This document shows positions 24,601 to 31,878 of a stretch of 64,000 nt of DNA, one piece after another. The first letter of the stretch is position 1. Each line of letters begins with the position of its first letter. The stretch is from Flavonifractor sp. An100. Lineage in GTDB: Bacteria > Bacillota > Clostridia > Oscillospirales > Oscillospiraceae. The position numbers were made by a program, and so were the translations under genes. Under the pieces are notes generated by a model. It did not search any database. It worked only from the letters and a program-made list of their open reading frames with translations, and was not told the DNA's origin. The stretch is taken from the NCBI RefSeq assembly GCF_002161175.1, contig NZ_NFMA01000001.1, positions 62,001 through 126,000 of the forward strand, written 5' to 3'.

Positions 24601-25375
24601 CTAAGGACATAGTGGCATTGTTTAAAGTGAGGGAAGCATCTTTGCTTGCGCAGATGGTCATCCAGTTCCATTCAGCCGTATAGGGAGTGGAGCCGATACC
24701 CTCTAGCACAACATCACATTCTTCAAAGGTCAGGCTCTTTCCCCACAGGGCAATACCATTGTCCGTGAAGGTAATGGTATACTTTTGGCCATCCTCGCTC
24801 TTGATCGTGAGGTCTTTTTTGAGATTAATTCCCTTTGTTGTGCAGTCCCGCAGCAGCACGATGGTGGAACCCTCCGGGGCCTTCTCCACAGCCTCGTCCA
24901 GCGTATCATAGGCGGTGTCGCCCACCTCAGCCGCGGGACCGGGGACCTGGATCTCCCAGGTGGTCACGGTCCTCTGGAGGGTCATGTTCTCATCCGGATC
25001 GTCGACCTCGTCAAAGTCATAGGGGTCCTGCTGGGACTCATCGTCCGGATTGGTCCAGAGGTAGAAATAGCTGGTGTGGGTGATCACAGCCTCGCCCTGG
25101 TATACGCCGGTCACGGTGCCGGCTGGGTCCACGGAGGCGATCTGAGGATCACTGGATCTCCAGGACTCATCCGTGGCCTCGTCCGGATCGGTGACGGGCT
25201 CAGTGGAGGTGCTGCCGTCATCCCGGCCGGACAGGTCCAGAGTCTGTCCCACTTCCACGGTGAGGGGGTCGCTGCCATCCGTGGCGAAGGCAGTGAGGTT
25301 GAGCAGACTCATGGTCATGCTCACCGCCAGCATAACGGCCAGCAGCTTTTTTAATCGTGTTCGCATTTTTGCCAT
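21665..25375 (-). CDS. Wall-anchored VWA-domain surface protein, VPATGD sorting signal, c-di-GMP riboswitch-controlled
   Basis: 1236 residues. The signal peptide is nearly identical to that of the neighbouring surface protein. Residues about 190-520 show short hydrophobic repeats with Asn ladders (NNNGMGITVNN, NHNTGLYVRQG), as in right-handed beta-helix proteins. A von Willebrand A domain (about 620-830) has the metal-site DGSTS near residue 632. A run of glycines leads to a MucBP-like repeat near 1085 (YDLIVRYLEEGTEK). A Pro/Glu/Thr stalk, KADVPATGD near 1201, a membrane helix and ERKGKRED complete it. VWA and MucBP domains suggest adhesion to host matrix or mucus. The start has AAAGGAG 9 bases upstream, identical to the paralogue. 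Confidence 0.9.
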   Translation of the reverse strand: MAKMRTRLKKLLAVMLAVSMTMSLLNLTAFATDGSDPLTVEVGQTLDLSGRDDGSTSTEPVTDPDEATDESWRSSDPQIASVDPAGTVTGVYQGEAVITHTSYFYLWTNPDDESQQDPYDFDEVDDPDENMTLQRTVTTWEIQVPGPAAEVGDTAYDTLDEAVEKAPEGSTIVLLRDCTTKGINLKKDLTIKSEDGQKYTITFTDNGIALWGKSLTFEECDVVLEGIGSTPYTAEWNWMTICASKDASLTLNNATMSLDGTGAGNVHAIYFCSNNQLNLDYSTLIIKNYKQDALEWDGGDGGYNVNITNSTYISDNNRSGFTGTFYATIKNSNVEVINSAGNGSNGSHFIIEDSTVDFSGNGSRGLSAGLLHIKNSTVTANSNNGMGITVNNELQITDNSTVTVMDNASNSSYGYAAVRLYNDYACLVDATSKLYIKDNHNTGLYVRQGSLTVEEGATLEITGNQVGNSLLDGYGGGLYVGYGANYDPTVVLPSDAAIYNNHSSVGGDDIYVSEGVEGPTLTFGATDSEWVLDDCNHAIDGWYQDGPDNRWAAHKKPLHTEEFTGYTASPVVGPLALKAAHGLIPLEPDDPDLPDWDISKSKKATNLDEDYQSQVTLSLPAASYSQALDVVFVLDGSTSTDEDDLATAASQLLGELAGFENLNTKAGLVIFGGSEPVLYSSGSLLSLEDPANLAALQTEMTDSSYDGMDGRSGSNLQAGVEAARAMLGADRSVSAEDKYMILLTDCAARMWYEDGAAMAQAYWCNDRVYWNSNCDFVDFRYPGNTPCPSFSDTWADAQMGITIGAYGMTEAEKNAASQSDVASTDTVINDPGYYTTYEAAAYYAATSLTEAANEAHLVLVSYPYHNETNFGQYIESFRAWLDDEGYVTRYDSGSLSTEKIFDNVKDELIQLVDTGSKVVDVIGSGVDNAGNDYNFDFVNQADKLSLTVGGTALAVTTIDENTYGFGTAKDGVYPFLLRYYAKGEDGSSQECFVWEINQPVTKTAPVQLTYSVVLTNPQSTSGTYGVYDEYGTNHETSLLTNLEATLYPVDSTGAAGVPENFAKPTVSYTVETSGGGGGGGTTTSYDLIVRYLEEGTEKVLATAYSTTKVSGSSYDVTDRTEKEIDGYVQTDITGDPVKGTMNSDKEIIVWYVSEEDIEEPETPTTETPENPEDPKDPGTELPDGETPTSELPEEEVPKADVPATGDPSLIWLAASALSGSGLAWLALSERKGKRED

Positions 25376-25409
25376 AGTTCCGTTCTCCTTTACCAGTAAA
25401 TTTGAGATC

Positions 25410-25508
25410 GGAATAAATGGCGGCCGGGCTGGCGTGGCGAAGCAGTTTCGCTTTAGCCCCCAGGCTTTGCGTCCCGCCTTTTCAGACGGTTTGCCTTTGC
25501 ATTATTCC
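25410..25508 (-). promoter_or_regulatory. Cyclic-di-GMP-I (GEMM) riboswitch, copy 2
   Basis: About 90% identical to copy 1. P1 is GGAATAATG with CATTTATTCC. The core AAAGGCAAACC, the GAAA loop, GGGACGCAAAGCC, the GGGGGCTAAAGC hairpin and CCAGCCCGGCCGCC are all kept. In the P3 hairpin, GCGGAGTTGCTCCGC of copy 1 becomes GCGAAACTGCTTCGC, with paired changes that keep the helix. The first 34 bases after P1 and the ribosome site are also nearly the same as in copy 1. Confidence 0.88.
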
Positions 25509-25543
25509 CCATACGGACCCATCCGGTTATGAGCTGAAGTGAA

Positions 25544-25586
25544 CCCGTCCACATGTGGACGGGTAAAATGGGGTACCCCATTTTAC
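25544..25586 (-). repeat. Pair of perfect palindromes upstream of riboswitch copy 2
   Basis: The first, CCCGTCCACATGTGGACGGG, is at 25544-25563. It abuts a 24-base perfect palindrome at 25563-25586 with arms GTAAAATGG and a central GGTACC. The distance to riboswitch P1 is 35 bases, compared with 36 bases at copy 1, although the palindrome sequences are different. Confidence 0.75.
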
Positions 25587-25644
25587 CATTAAAGGTTCAT
25601 TGCGGCTGAAAACAAGGATGGTCTGCTCTTCCGTATCTGGGTAG

Positions 25645-25680
25645 AGTATACCATGGGGGCGTTACAAAACCGGATACATT
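25645..25680 (-). promoter_or_regulatory. Promoter of the VWA surface protein gene (copy B of the duplicated block)
   Basis: On the minus strand the block reads AATGTATCCGGTTTTGTAAC, then 10 bases and TATACT, an extended -10 with TGG before it. It matches copy A over most positions. The transcript would run through the palindromes and riboswitch copy 2 with no intervening gene. Confidence 0.55.
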
Positions 25681-25812
25681 TTCCAAAATGTGGTTCAAAA
25701 ATAAAAGAAAAAATGCACAAATATCGCATATCATTTTCATACAAAACAACTAAAACAATAAGGGGCCGTTCCTTTATCAAATGATTGGGGCAAAAAAGAA
25801 AGGGAATATTGG

Positions 25813-25841
25813 TTGCATAGGTCCAGTCGGACTGTTATAAT
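25813..25841 (+). promoter_or_regulatory. Promoter of the GH25 lysozyme gene
   Basis: TTGCAT, a 17-base spacer and TATAAT, 65 bases before the start codon. Confidence 0.65.
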
Positions 25842-25906
25842 CAAACCTCAAGAAAAGTGTCGAATGAAAGGCACGAGCAAATTCCCAAACGACCTGGAGG
25901 AAGACC

Positions 25907-26815
25907 ATGAGTGAGCAGGTACAGCAATATCCACAGCCCGAGCAGCGAGGACCGGGGCGGCGACAGAAAAAGAGTGGCTGGATGGGAAAAACGGCATTGG
26001 TGTGTTCCATTTTGGCCCTTGTTCTGGCTGGCACAGCATTATTTTTCGTGCTGTGGGAGCGTCCTCCGGTTACGTTCCAGTATCGGGATATGACGTTGGA
26101 AGCCAAAGAAGGGGTTCCCGTCAATGCTTATGCTCCGGATGGTTTTTACTTGGACGAGTTGGGACGGGTGCGCTACCGGCAGGGCGACGAGGAGGCCAAG
26201 GTGGGTATCGACGTCTCCTTTTACCAGGGAGAGATCGATTGGCAGCAGGTGGCGGCGGACGGAGTGGAGTTTGCCATCATTCGCCTGGGCTATCGGGGTT
26301 ACACCGAGGGCAATCTCCGTCTGGACAGCCGGTTTGAAGAAAACATAAGGGGGGCTCTAGAGGCCGGTTTAGAGGTAGGAGTTTACTTTTTCTCCCAAGC
26401 CATAACGCCTCAGGAGGCGGAGGAAGAGGCGGCTTTTGTGACGCATGCGCTTGAGTCCTATTCCATCGCCTACCCTGTGGTCTTCGACTGGGAATTTATT
26501 ACCTCGGGCGGTCCCGCTCGCAGTGACGGGATGGACGGACTTCAGCTGACAGAGTGTGCGTTGGCCTTTTGTCAGGTGGTAGAGAAGGCCGGCTATACGC
26601 CCATGGTCTATCTTAACCAGGAGATGGGATACTTTACCTATGATTTAGCTCAGATGGCAGGTATCCCCTTGTGGCTGGCAGAGTATGACAGCAAGCCGGA
26701 TTTCTATTACCATTTTGACCTCTGGCAGTATACCCACACCGGAACGGTGGCAGGGATTGAGGGCAGTGTGGACTGGAACTTGGATTTCCGAGGCTTGTCT
26801 CAGACGACAAAGTAA
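25907..26815 (+). CDS. Membrane-anchored GH25 lysozyme (muramidase)
   Basis: 302 residues. A basic, Gln/Pro-rich cytoplasmic head (1-27) leads to one membrane helix (about 28-50), a short linker region, then a GH25 catalytic domain from about residue 98. Catalytic-site segments are VGIDVSFYQGEIDW, IIRLGYRG, YFFSQAIT, VVFDWEF (the Asp-x-Glu pair) and LWQYTHTG. The enzyme should cut the bond between N-acetylmuramic acid and N-acetylglucosamine in peptidoglycan from the outer face of the membrane, in wall turnover or remodelling. TGGAGGA lies 6-8 bases before the ATG. It is divergent from the riboswitch-controlled surface gene and has its own promoter and terminator. Confidence 0.92.
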   Translation: MSEQVQQYPQPEQRGPGRRQKKSGWMGKTALVCSILALVLAGTALFFVLWERPPVTFQYRDMTLEAKEGVPVNAYAPDGFYLDELGRVRYRQGDEEAKVGIDVSFYQGEIDWQQVAADGVEFAIIRLGYRGYTEGNLRLDSRFEENIRGALEAGLEVGVYFFSQAITPQEAEEEAAFVTHALESYSIAYPVVFDWEFITSGGPARSDGMDGLQLTECALAFCQVVEKAGYTPMVYLNQEMGYFTYDLAQMAGIPLWLAEYDSKPDFYYHFDLWQYTHTGTVAGIEGSVDWNLDFRGLSQTTK

Positions 26816-26816
26816 G

Positions 26817-26861
26817 AAAAAGTCCCGGCTGTCTAAGGAATAGAGACAGCTGGGACTTTTT
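26817..26861. terminator. Bidirectional terminator between the lysozyme and ATPase genes
   Basis: Stem AAAAAGTCCCGGCTGTCT with AGACAGCTGGGACTTTTT, one mismatch, about 9-base loop. A-rich and T-rich ends suit both convergent genes. Confidence 0.85.
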
Positions 26862-26870
26862 GATATCGTA

Positions 26871-27950
26871 TCAGGCGAGGATTTCCTGGGTGATGGAGCG
26901 AGCCATTTCCCCCACCAGGCCGAAGTCCACATGGGGGTTATAAAAGGCCTCCAGCTGATCGTGAATAGCCTTGGCCTGAGATAGGGATTCAATGCCTTCC
27001 TCCAGTAGAGCCCGAGAAACTTTTTGGGTAAAGTGGAGGCGGGGCCTGTTGCGCCGCAGGATTTCCTGGTCCGCGGCCGCGTTGAGACGGATACGGCGGT
27101 AGGGAGTGCCCGGGAAGGGCAGCTGCGGGGTAGAGGTGAGGAAGGCCAGACCCATCTCGGGGACCAACAGGTGGGCCAGCCGGTCCGGCTCCATAGGATC
27201 CGGGCAGGCCACCACGTTGTAGCCTCCGGCAGTGGCGCCGGCCAACAGGTGGAGGAGAAGCTCGTGAGCTAAGCCGTAGTGGTCCACCAATTCATAAATG
27301 CGGGGACATTGCACCATAGCGGTATCAAAGAGACACATGGAGCCTTTGTGGGTAACAGCTCCTAAAAATCGCTGCGTCACCTGGCCAGGTTCCGCTCCTT
27401 TTTTCCTGCGCAGCTCCCGGGATAAAATGCCGCGGGCCCGTTTGGCCAGCTTTTCCTTTAAACTGTCCGTGAGTAAGGTGGCGCGCAGGTCCGGGTAAAC
27501 CTCTCCGGCAGCTTTCAGACACCGGTATGCACGTTTGTAACAGTCCTTATAACCTAGCATGGTCCTCTGGATGTTCTCACGCTCCTGGGCCAGCGCCTGG
27601 GTATCATAGCCAAGGCCCAGATTGACATATCGTTCCACCACTCCGGGGTATTTCGGTTCCACAACATGGGGAGCAGTGCCGTCCACCAAGGCCACTTTTT
27701 GTTCCGGTAAAATCAAGGCGTCCAGCGAGTCAGGATCTCCCGAGCATAAGATGTATTCGCAGGCCAGGCCGGCTTCCTCCATGGACTGGCCCACCTGCCG
27801 CATCAGGGTGGATTTTCCACAGCCCGGTCCACCTTTCAGAATATAGATGGCCCGGGCATCTTCTGGACGAATCAATTCCGAGTAGAGAGAATAAAATCCG
27901 CTGGGGGAATTGGCCCCCAAAAAGTATTGAATATGGGGTAAAGCAGTCAT
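26871..27950 (-). CDS. P-loop ATPase of the PRK06851 type
   Basis: 359 residues. The Walker A motif GGPGCGKST is near residue 40, and SGDPDSLDALIL with VALVDGTAPHVVEP follow. The order and length fit a family of uncharacterised bacterial ATPases (PRK06851) in which two related nucleotide-binding halves occur. Here the second half has no clear second P-loop (it reads LLHLLAGATAGGYNV where one might be). Its cellular role is unknown; homologues are common in spore-forming Firmicutes. GGAGGG lies 6-8 bases before the ATG. It is a single-gene unit between two terminator-bounded neighbours. Confidence 0.75.
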   Translation of the reverse strand: MTALPHIQYFLGANSPSGFYSLYSELIRPEDARAIYILKGGPGCGKSTLMRQVGQSMEEAGLACEYILCSGDPDSLDALILPEQKVALVDGTAPHVVEPKYPGVVERYVNLGLGYDTQALAQERENIQRTMLGYKDCYKRAYRCLKAAGEVYPDLRATLLTDSLKEKLAKRARGILSRELRRKKGAEPGQVTQRFLGAVTHKGSMCLFDTAMVQCPRIYELVDHYGLAHELLLHLLAGATAGGYNVVACPDPMEPDRLAHLLVPEMGLAFLTSTPQLPFPGTPYRRIRLNAAADQEILRRNRPRLHFTQKVSRALLEEGIESLSQAKAIHDQLEAFYNPHVDFGLVGEMARSITQEILA

Positions 27951-28038
27951 AATCGACCCTCCGTATCACAAATCTGTACCCCAGACTATGCGCGTCTGTT
28001 CCGGTTGGTGCGAAATGGTGGCGGAGGGGAATTGGCGA

Positions 28039-28067
28039 TTTACAACGGGATAAAAGTGAGCTATACT
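28039..28067 (+). promoter_or_regulatory. Promoter of the metal ABC transporter operon
   Basis: TTTACA, a 17-base spacer and TATACT, 56 bases before the first start codon. I could not pick out a convincing Zur or MntR operator. Confidence 0.6.
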
Positions 28068-28123
28068 ATAACAGTTCCAGATAAATGGTAAAAAAACGGA
28101 ATAATTTAAAAAATGAGGTATTT

Positions 28124-29086
28124 ATGAAACAACGCATTCTGACCTGTTTAATTGCGCTGACTTGTCTGCTTGCCGGCTGCGGGACCAACGCCGGTTCATC
28201 GGCAGCCTCCCAAAGTCAGGAGGAGATGCGCATCGTTGCCACCACCTATCCGGTCTATCTTCTGATCCGCTCCGTGACCGAGGGAGTGGAAGGAGTGAGC
28301 GTAGAGCGGCTGAACACGGGAGAAACCAGCTGTCTACATGACTACACCCTGTCGGTAGACGATATGAAAAAGGTTGAGGGGGCGGATATCCTTGTCCTGA
28401 ACGGAGCCGGGCTGGAGGACTTTATGGACGACGCCCTGGCTACCACCACCGCTCAGGTCATCGACTGCTCGGAACATGTGGAGCTGCTGGAAAACCTGGC
28501 CCACGACCACGAGGAGGGGGATGAGGACGGCCATGACCACGGCCACTGGGACCCCCACTACTGGATGGACCCGTACAATGTCGGGATCATGGCGGAGAAC
28601 ATCGCGGCAGGCCTCATGGCCGCCGACCCAGACCATCAGCAGGTCTACCGGGAAAATATGCTCAAGACCACCACCTTCCTGGCCTCCTGGAAGGGGACGC
28701 TTCAGTCTCTGCTTAACTGGGACGAGGGACCGGAGATCACCGGCCTGATCACCTTCCACGACGGATTCCAGTATTTCGCCAAAGCCTTCGACCTGCCTCT
28801 GCTGGCGGCCATTGAGGAGGAGGCGGGCAGCGAGGCCAGCGCCAAGGAGATCCAGGAGATCACTGCCCTGGTGAAGGAGTATCATTTGCCCATTATCTTC
28901 ACAGAGGTCAACGGTTCTGATGCCACCGCCCAGGCCATCGCCCGGGAGACGGGCTGTGCCGTGGGCCAACTGACCATGATCATGGACGGTCCGGAGGACG
29001 GGACCCTCCAGGATAATTATTACTTTGCTCTGAAAGACAACGTGGCGGCCATTGTCAACGGCTTTGCGGGAGAGGAAATTCAATGA
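28124..29086 (+). CDS. znuA: Zinc/manganese ABC transporter substrate-binding lipoprotein, ZnuA-like
   Basis: 320 residues starting MKQRILTCLIALTCLLAGC, a lipoprotein signal with lipidation cysteine in LLAGC. The cluster A-1 fold is seen from IVATTYPVYLL. A histidine-rich loop, HDHEEGDEDGHDHGH, is followed by WDPHYWMDP with the metal-ligand histidine; TFHDGFQYF and FTEVNGSD give the remaining ligands. The acidic His-rich loop points to zinc rather than manganese. The ATG at 28124 has GAGGT upstream; the frame extends 13 codons further without support. It overlaps the ATP-binding gene by 4 bases. Confidence 0.9.
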   Translation: MKQRILTCLIALTCLLAGCGTNAGSSAASQSQEEMRIVATTYPVYLLIRSVTEGVEGVSVERLNTGETSCLHDYTLSVDDMKKVEGADILVLNGAGLEDFMDDALATTTAQVIDCSEHVELLENLAHDHEEGDEDGHDHGHWDPHYWMDPYNVGIMAENIAAGLMAADPDHQQVYRENMLKTTTFLASWKGTLQSLLNWDEGPEITGLITFHDGFQYFAKAFDLPLLAAIEEEAGSEASAKEIQEITALVKEYHLPIIFTEVNGSDATAQAIARETGCAVGQLTMIMDGPEDGTLQDNYYFALKDNVAAIVNGFAGEEIQ

Positions 29087-29886
29087 GAAAGATCAAGCAC
29101 GGCAAGATGTCGGGCAGCTGTGCCGACTCCTGCTGCTTAAAGCTGGATGGACTGTCTGTCAATTTGGAAGGGGACTCCATCCTGGAGGACGTGTCCTTCC
29201 ATCTCCACTGCGGGGAGATCGTGGCCCTCATTGGCCCCAACGGGGCGGGCAAGTCCTCGCTGTTCCGCAGCATTCTGGGGCAGATGCCCTACCGGGGGAA
29301 CATTACCTTCGCCCCGGCCGGAGGGCCTGCCATCCGCCTGGCTGACGGCACGGTCACCGGCGGAAACCGGCCTTTGGTGGGCTATGTCCCCCAGTCTCCC
29401 AACTTCGACCGGGGGGACCCAGTGAGTGTGCTGGATTTCTTTACCGCTGCCACCGCCCGTTGGCCGGTGTGGCTGCCGGTGCCCAAGCGCTACCGGGAGC
29501 GGGCGGCGGCCAGCCTGGACCGGGTCCACGGCTCCGATTTACTGGATAAGCCCATGGGGGCTCTGTCCGGTGGCCAGCTACAGCGGGTGCTGCTTGCCCT
29601 GGCCCTGGAGCCGGTGCCCCATATTTTGATTCTGGATGAGCCCCTGTCCGGCGTAGATATTGAGGGGGAGCATCAACTGCTGGAGATGCTGGACGAACTG
29701 CGCACCGAGTACGACCTGTCCATCTTCCTCTCCACCCACGACTTTGCCACCCTGGGCCAGTTTGCCGACAAGGTGATCTTGCTCAATAAACGGGTGCTGC
29801 GGGCGGGCCCCCCGGAGGAGGTCCTCTCCTCTCCGGAGTTTTATGAGACCTTCCACCTGCGGATGGGGAAAGGAGGGGAGCGGTAA
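29083..29886 (+). CDS. znuC: Metal ABC transporter ATP-binding protein, ZnuC-like
   Basis: 267 residues. Walker A GPNGAGKSS near residue 52, the ABC signature LSGGQLQRVLLAL, Walker B LILDEPLSGVD and the switch histidine in STHDFA are all present, so it should power uptake through the adjacent permease. The first 18 residues carry an unusual cysteine group, SGSCADSCC, absent from standard ZnuC. Its ATG overlaps the stop of the substrate-binding gene (ATGA), and its last base overlaps the permease start, so the three genes are one transcript. Confidence 0.9.
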   Translation: MRKIKHGKMSGSCADSCCLKLDGLSVNLEGDSILEDVSFHLHCGEIVALIGPNGAGKSSLFRSILGQMPYRGNITFAPAGGPAIRLADGTVTGGNRPLVGYVPQSPNFDRGDPVSVLDFFTAATARWPVWLPVPKRYRERAAASLDRVHGSDLLDKPMGALSGGQLQRVLLALALEPVPHILILDEPLSGVDIEGEHQLLEMLDELRTEYDLSIFLSTHDFATLGQFADKVILLNKRVLRAGPPEEVLSSPEFYETFHLRMGKGGER

Positions 29887-30731
29887 TGGAAGTGTGGTAT
29901 GCTCTGGTCTCCCTGCTGCCCTTTGACTGGGCTCAGCCCGGAACCATGCTGTTTATGAAGCACGCCCTGTTGGCGGTGCTGGTCATCTCTCCCCTCTTTG
30001 GCATCCTGTCCACCATGGTGGTCCACAGCCGCATGTCCTTCTTCTCCGACGCCCTGGGCCACTCCGCCTTCACCGGTATGGCCATCGGGGCCATCTGCGG
30101 CTTTAACGAGCCCACCTGGGCGGCGGTGATTTTCGCCCTGGTCTTTGCCCTGCTTTTCAACCTGGTCCGCCGCCGCTCTGCCCTGGCCAGCGATACGGTC
30201 ATCGGCGTGTTCTCATCCACTGCGGTGGCGCTGGGCATCTTCCTCTCCACCTTGGGGGGGCGGTCCTTTACCAAATTCAATAACCTGCTCATCGGCGATA
30301 TTCTGTCGGTAGAACCCTCTAAAATTGGGCTGCTGGCCCTCATTTTACTGCTGATCATTGTACTGTGGTGCCTGTCCTTCAACCAGCTCATGCTCTCCGC
30401 CGTCCATCCCGCCCTGGCCAACAGCCGGGGAATCAAGGTGTTCTGGCAGGAGACGGTGTTCTCCATGGCCATTGCCGTGGTGGTCACCCTGTCCATGACC
30501 TGGGTGGGCCTGCTGGTCATCAACTCCCTTCTGGTCCTCCCCGGGGCGGCGGCCCGGAATGTGGCCCGGAACCTGTGGCAGTACCACCTGTTTTCCCTGG
30601 CCGGAGCGGTGGTGGCTGGAATTGCCGGCTTGATGACCTCCTACTACATCGGCGCCTCCGCCGGCGCCTCCATCACCCTGTATTTGGCGATCTGGTTTGC
30701 CCTCACCTTCCTGCTGCGGAAGAAGGGATGA
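29886..30731 (+). CDS. znuB: Metal ABC transporter permease, ZnuB-like
   Basis: 281 residues with about eight membrane helices of the ABC-3 type. Typical features include PLFGILSTMVVHSRMSFFSD near the start, the coupling-helix region with DALGHSAFTGMAIG, and TWVGLLVINSLLVLPGAAARN. It forms the membrane channel for the metal ion carried by the lipoprotein. The gene starts at the stop codon of the ATP-binding gene. The operon ends at a strong terminator 10 bases downstream. Confidence 0.9.
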   Translation: MEVWYALVSLLPFDWAQPGTMLFMKHALLAVLVISPLFGILSTMVVHSRMSFFSDALGHSAFTGMAIGAICGFNEPTWAAVIFALVFALLFNLVRRRSALASDTVIGVFSSTAVALGIFLSTLGGRSFTKFNNLLIGDILSVEPSKIGLLALILLLIIVLWCLSFNQLMLSAVHPALANSRGIKVFWQETVFSMAIAVVVTLSMTWVGLLVINSLLVLPGAAARNVARNLWQYHLFSLAGAVVAGIAGLMTSYYIGASAGASITLYLAIWFALTFLLRKKG

Positions 30732-30740
30732 ATAGAAAAA

Positions 30741-30776
30741 AGGCCGCCCCAGAGGAATCTCTCTGGGGCGGTCTTT
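30741..30776. terminator. Terminator after the metal ABC transporter operon
   Basis: Stem GGCCGCCCCAGAG with CTCTGGGGCGGTC and a TTTTATT tail on the plus strand. A-rich sequence on the left may also let it end the convergent AEC transporter gene. Confidence 0.85.
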
Positions 30777-30794
30777 TATTCGTTAAAAAAGGGT

Positions 30795-31724
30795 TTAACC
30801 CAATACCAGTCCCCAGGCGGGGATGGTGATGACGGACAGGAGGATGGTGACCACCACGCACTTGGTGGCAAAGGGGGCGTCGCTGTCGTACCGGGCGGCA
30901 AAGAGGACGGTAGTGCTGGCTCCGGGCATACCGGACATCAGCACGGCGATGCCCACCGCTACCGGGTCCAGAGGGAGGAAGAGGCGGCACACATAAGTGA
31001 TAAGGGGCAGCCCCACCAGGCGGATGAGGCTAAAGTAGAGGGCGTCCCGGTCAAAGAAGTGCTTGGGGTCCATATCGGCCAGGATGGAGCCGGTGATGAC
31101 CATGACCATGGGGGTGGTGCAGGCGGCCATGGAGCGGACGGTGGAGTCCAGTACCCCGGGTAGGGTGCAGGGGGTCAGCATGAAAAACAGCCCCAGGTAG
31201 AGCCCCACCAGACAGGGGTGCAGGAAGACCTTCCGCAGCACTTCCTTCCGGGAGGGGGGTGTGGTGAAGTAGGATAGGCCGATGGACCACATAAACACCC
31301 GCATGGGGATGAGGAAAATGCAGTTATAGAGCAGACCCAGGTCGCCATACAGCCCTTCGGAGATGGCGGTGCCCAGAAATCCGGAGTTGGAGGAGAGGGT
31401 GGTGTACTGCAAAATCTTCCGCCGGGCGGGAGAGTAGGAGCGATAGAGCACTTTGTTGAGTCCCACATATAAAAGCTCCAGAGCAATAGCCAGGCCCAGT
31501 AAAACAGAGCAGGAGCGCAGGATGTCTAAATCCAGCTCCCCTAAAAAGGATTTCAGAATGTTGCAGGGGATAAAGATGTGGATGGTCACGTCGGTTAGCA
31601 CCTGGCGTCCGGAGTGAGAGATGATCCCACCCTTGGCCAGCAGCAGGCCGGCAGCCATCATCAGCACCAGGGTGCCCTGGAGCTCCAGAAGGGGATATAA
31701 GGTTTGGGTCAGTTGTGTCAGCAT
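30795..31724 (-). CDS. AEC (auxin efflux carrier) family transporter
   Basis: 309 residues with about ten hydrophobic helices in two similar halves. The family hallmarks are the N-terminal [28 protein letters not shown] (the NxGFLG motif) and the C-terminal [17 protein letters not shown]. Members export small organic acids such as malate or malonate, or unknown substrates. The ATG at 31724 has AGGAGG 6 bases upstream; the much longer open frame above it is not coding. It ends 19 bases from the terminator of the metal transporter operon. Confidence 0.9.
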
Positions 31725-31811
31725 GGGCGGCCTCCTGTGGGACAGAACAAGTTTGGCTCGGTGTCCATCCATATTGTACCATAAAGAGGCGGAAAGGGAC
31801 ACAGGAAAAGG

Positions 31812-31857
31812 GAAAAAAGAAACAGCCCTCCGTCCGCCAAGGGCGGGCAGAGGACTG
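31812..31857 (-). terminator. Probable terminator of the 137-residue acidic protein gene
   Basis: On the minus strand CCTCTGCCCGCC, a short loop and GGCGGACGGAGG with mismatches are followed by TTTCTTTTTT. The stem is imperfect. Confidence 0.5.
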
Positions 31858-31878
31858 CTTAGCCGTCTTGCAAAGGGA

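Larger units (their letters stand above)
25509..25906. other. Intergenic region between the surface protein and lysozyme genes
   Basis: Contains, from left to right, the palindrome pair, the duplicated promoter block for the minus strand, an A/T-rich stretch (25681-25800) in which I see no gene, and the promoter of the lysozyme gene on the plus strand. A 63-codon open frame on the minus strand overlaps promoter B and has no coding character. Confidence 0.6.

Noticed and set aside
25589-25780. 63-codon minus-strand frame in the surface-lysozyme gap
   Set aside because: Overlaps promoter block B and A/T-rich DNA, no ribosome site, no coding-like composition.
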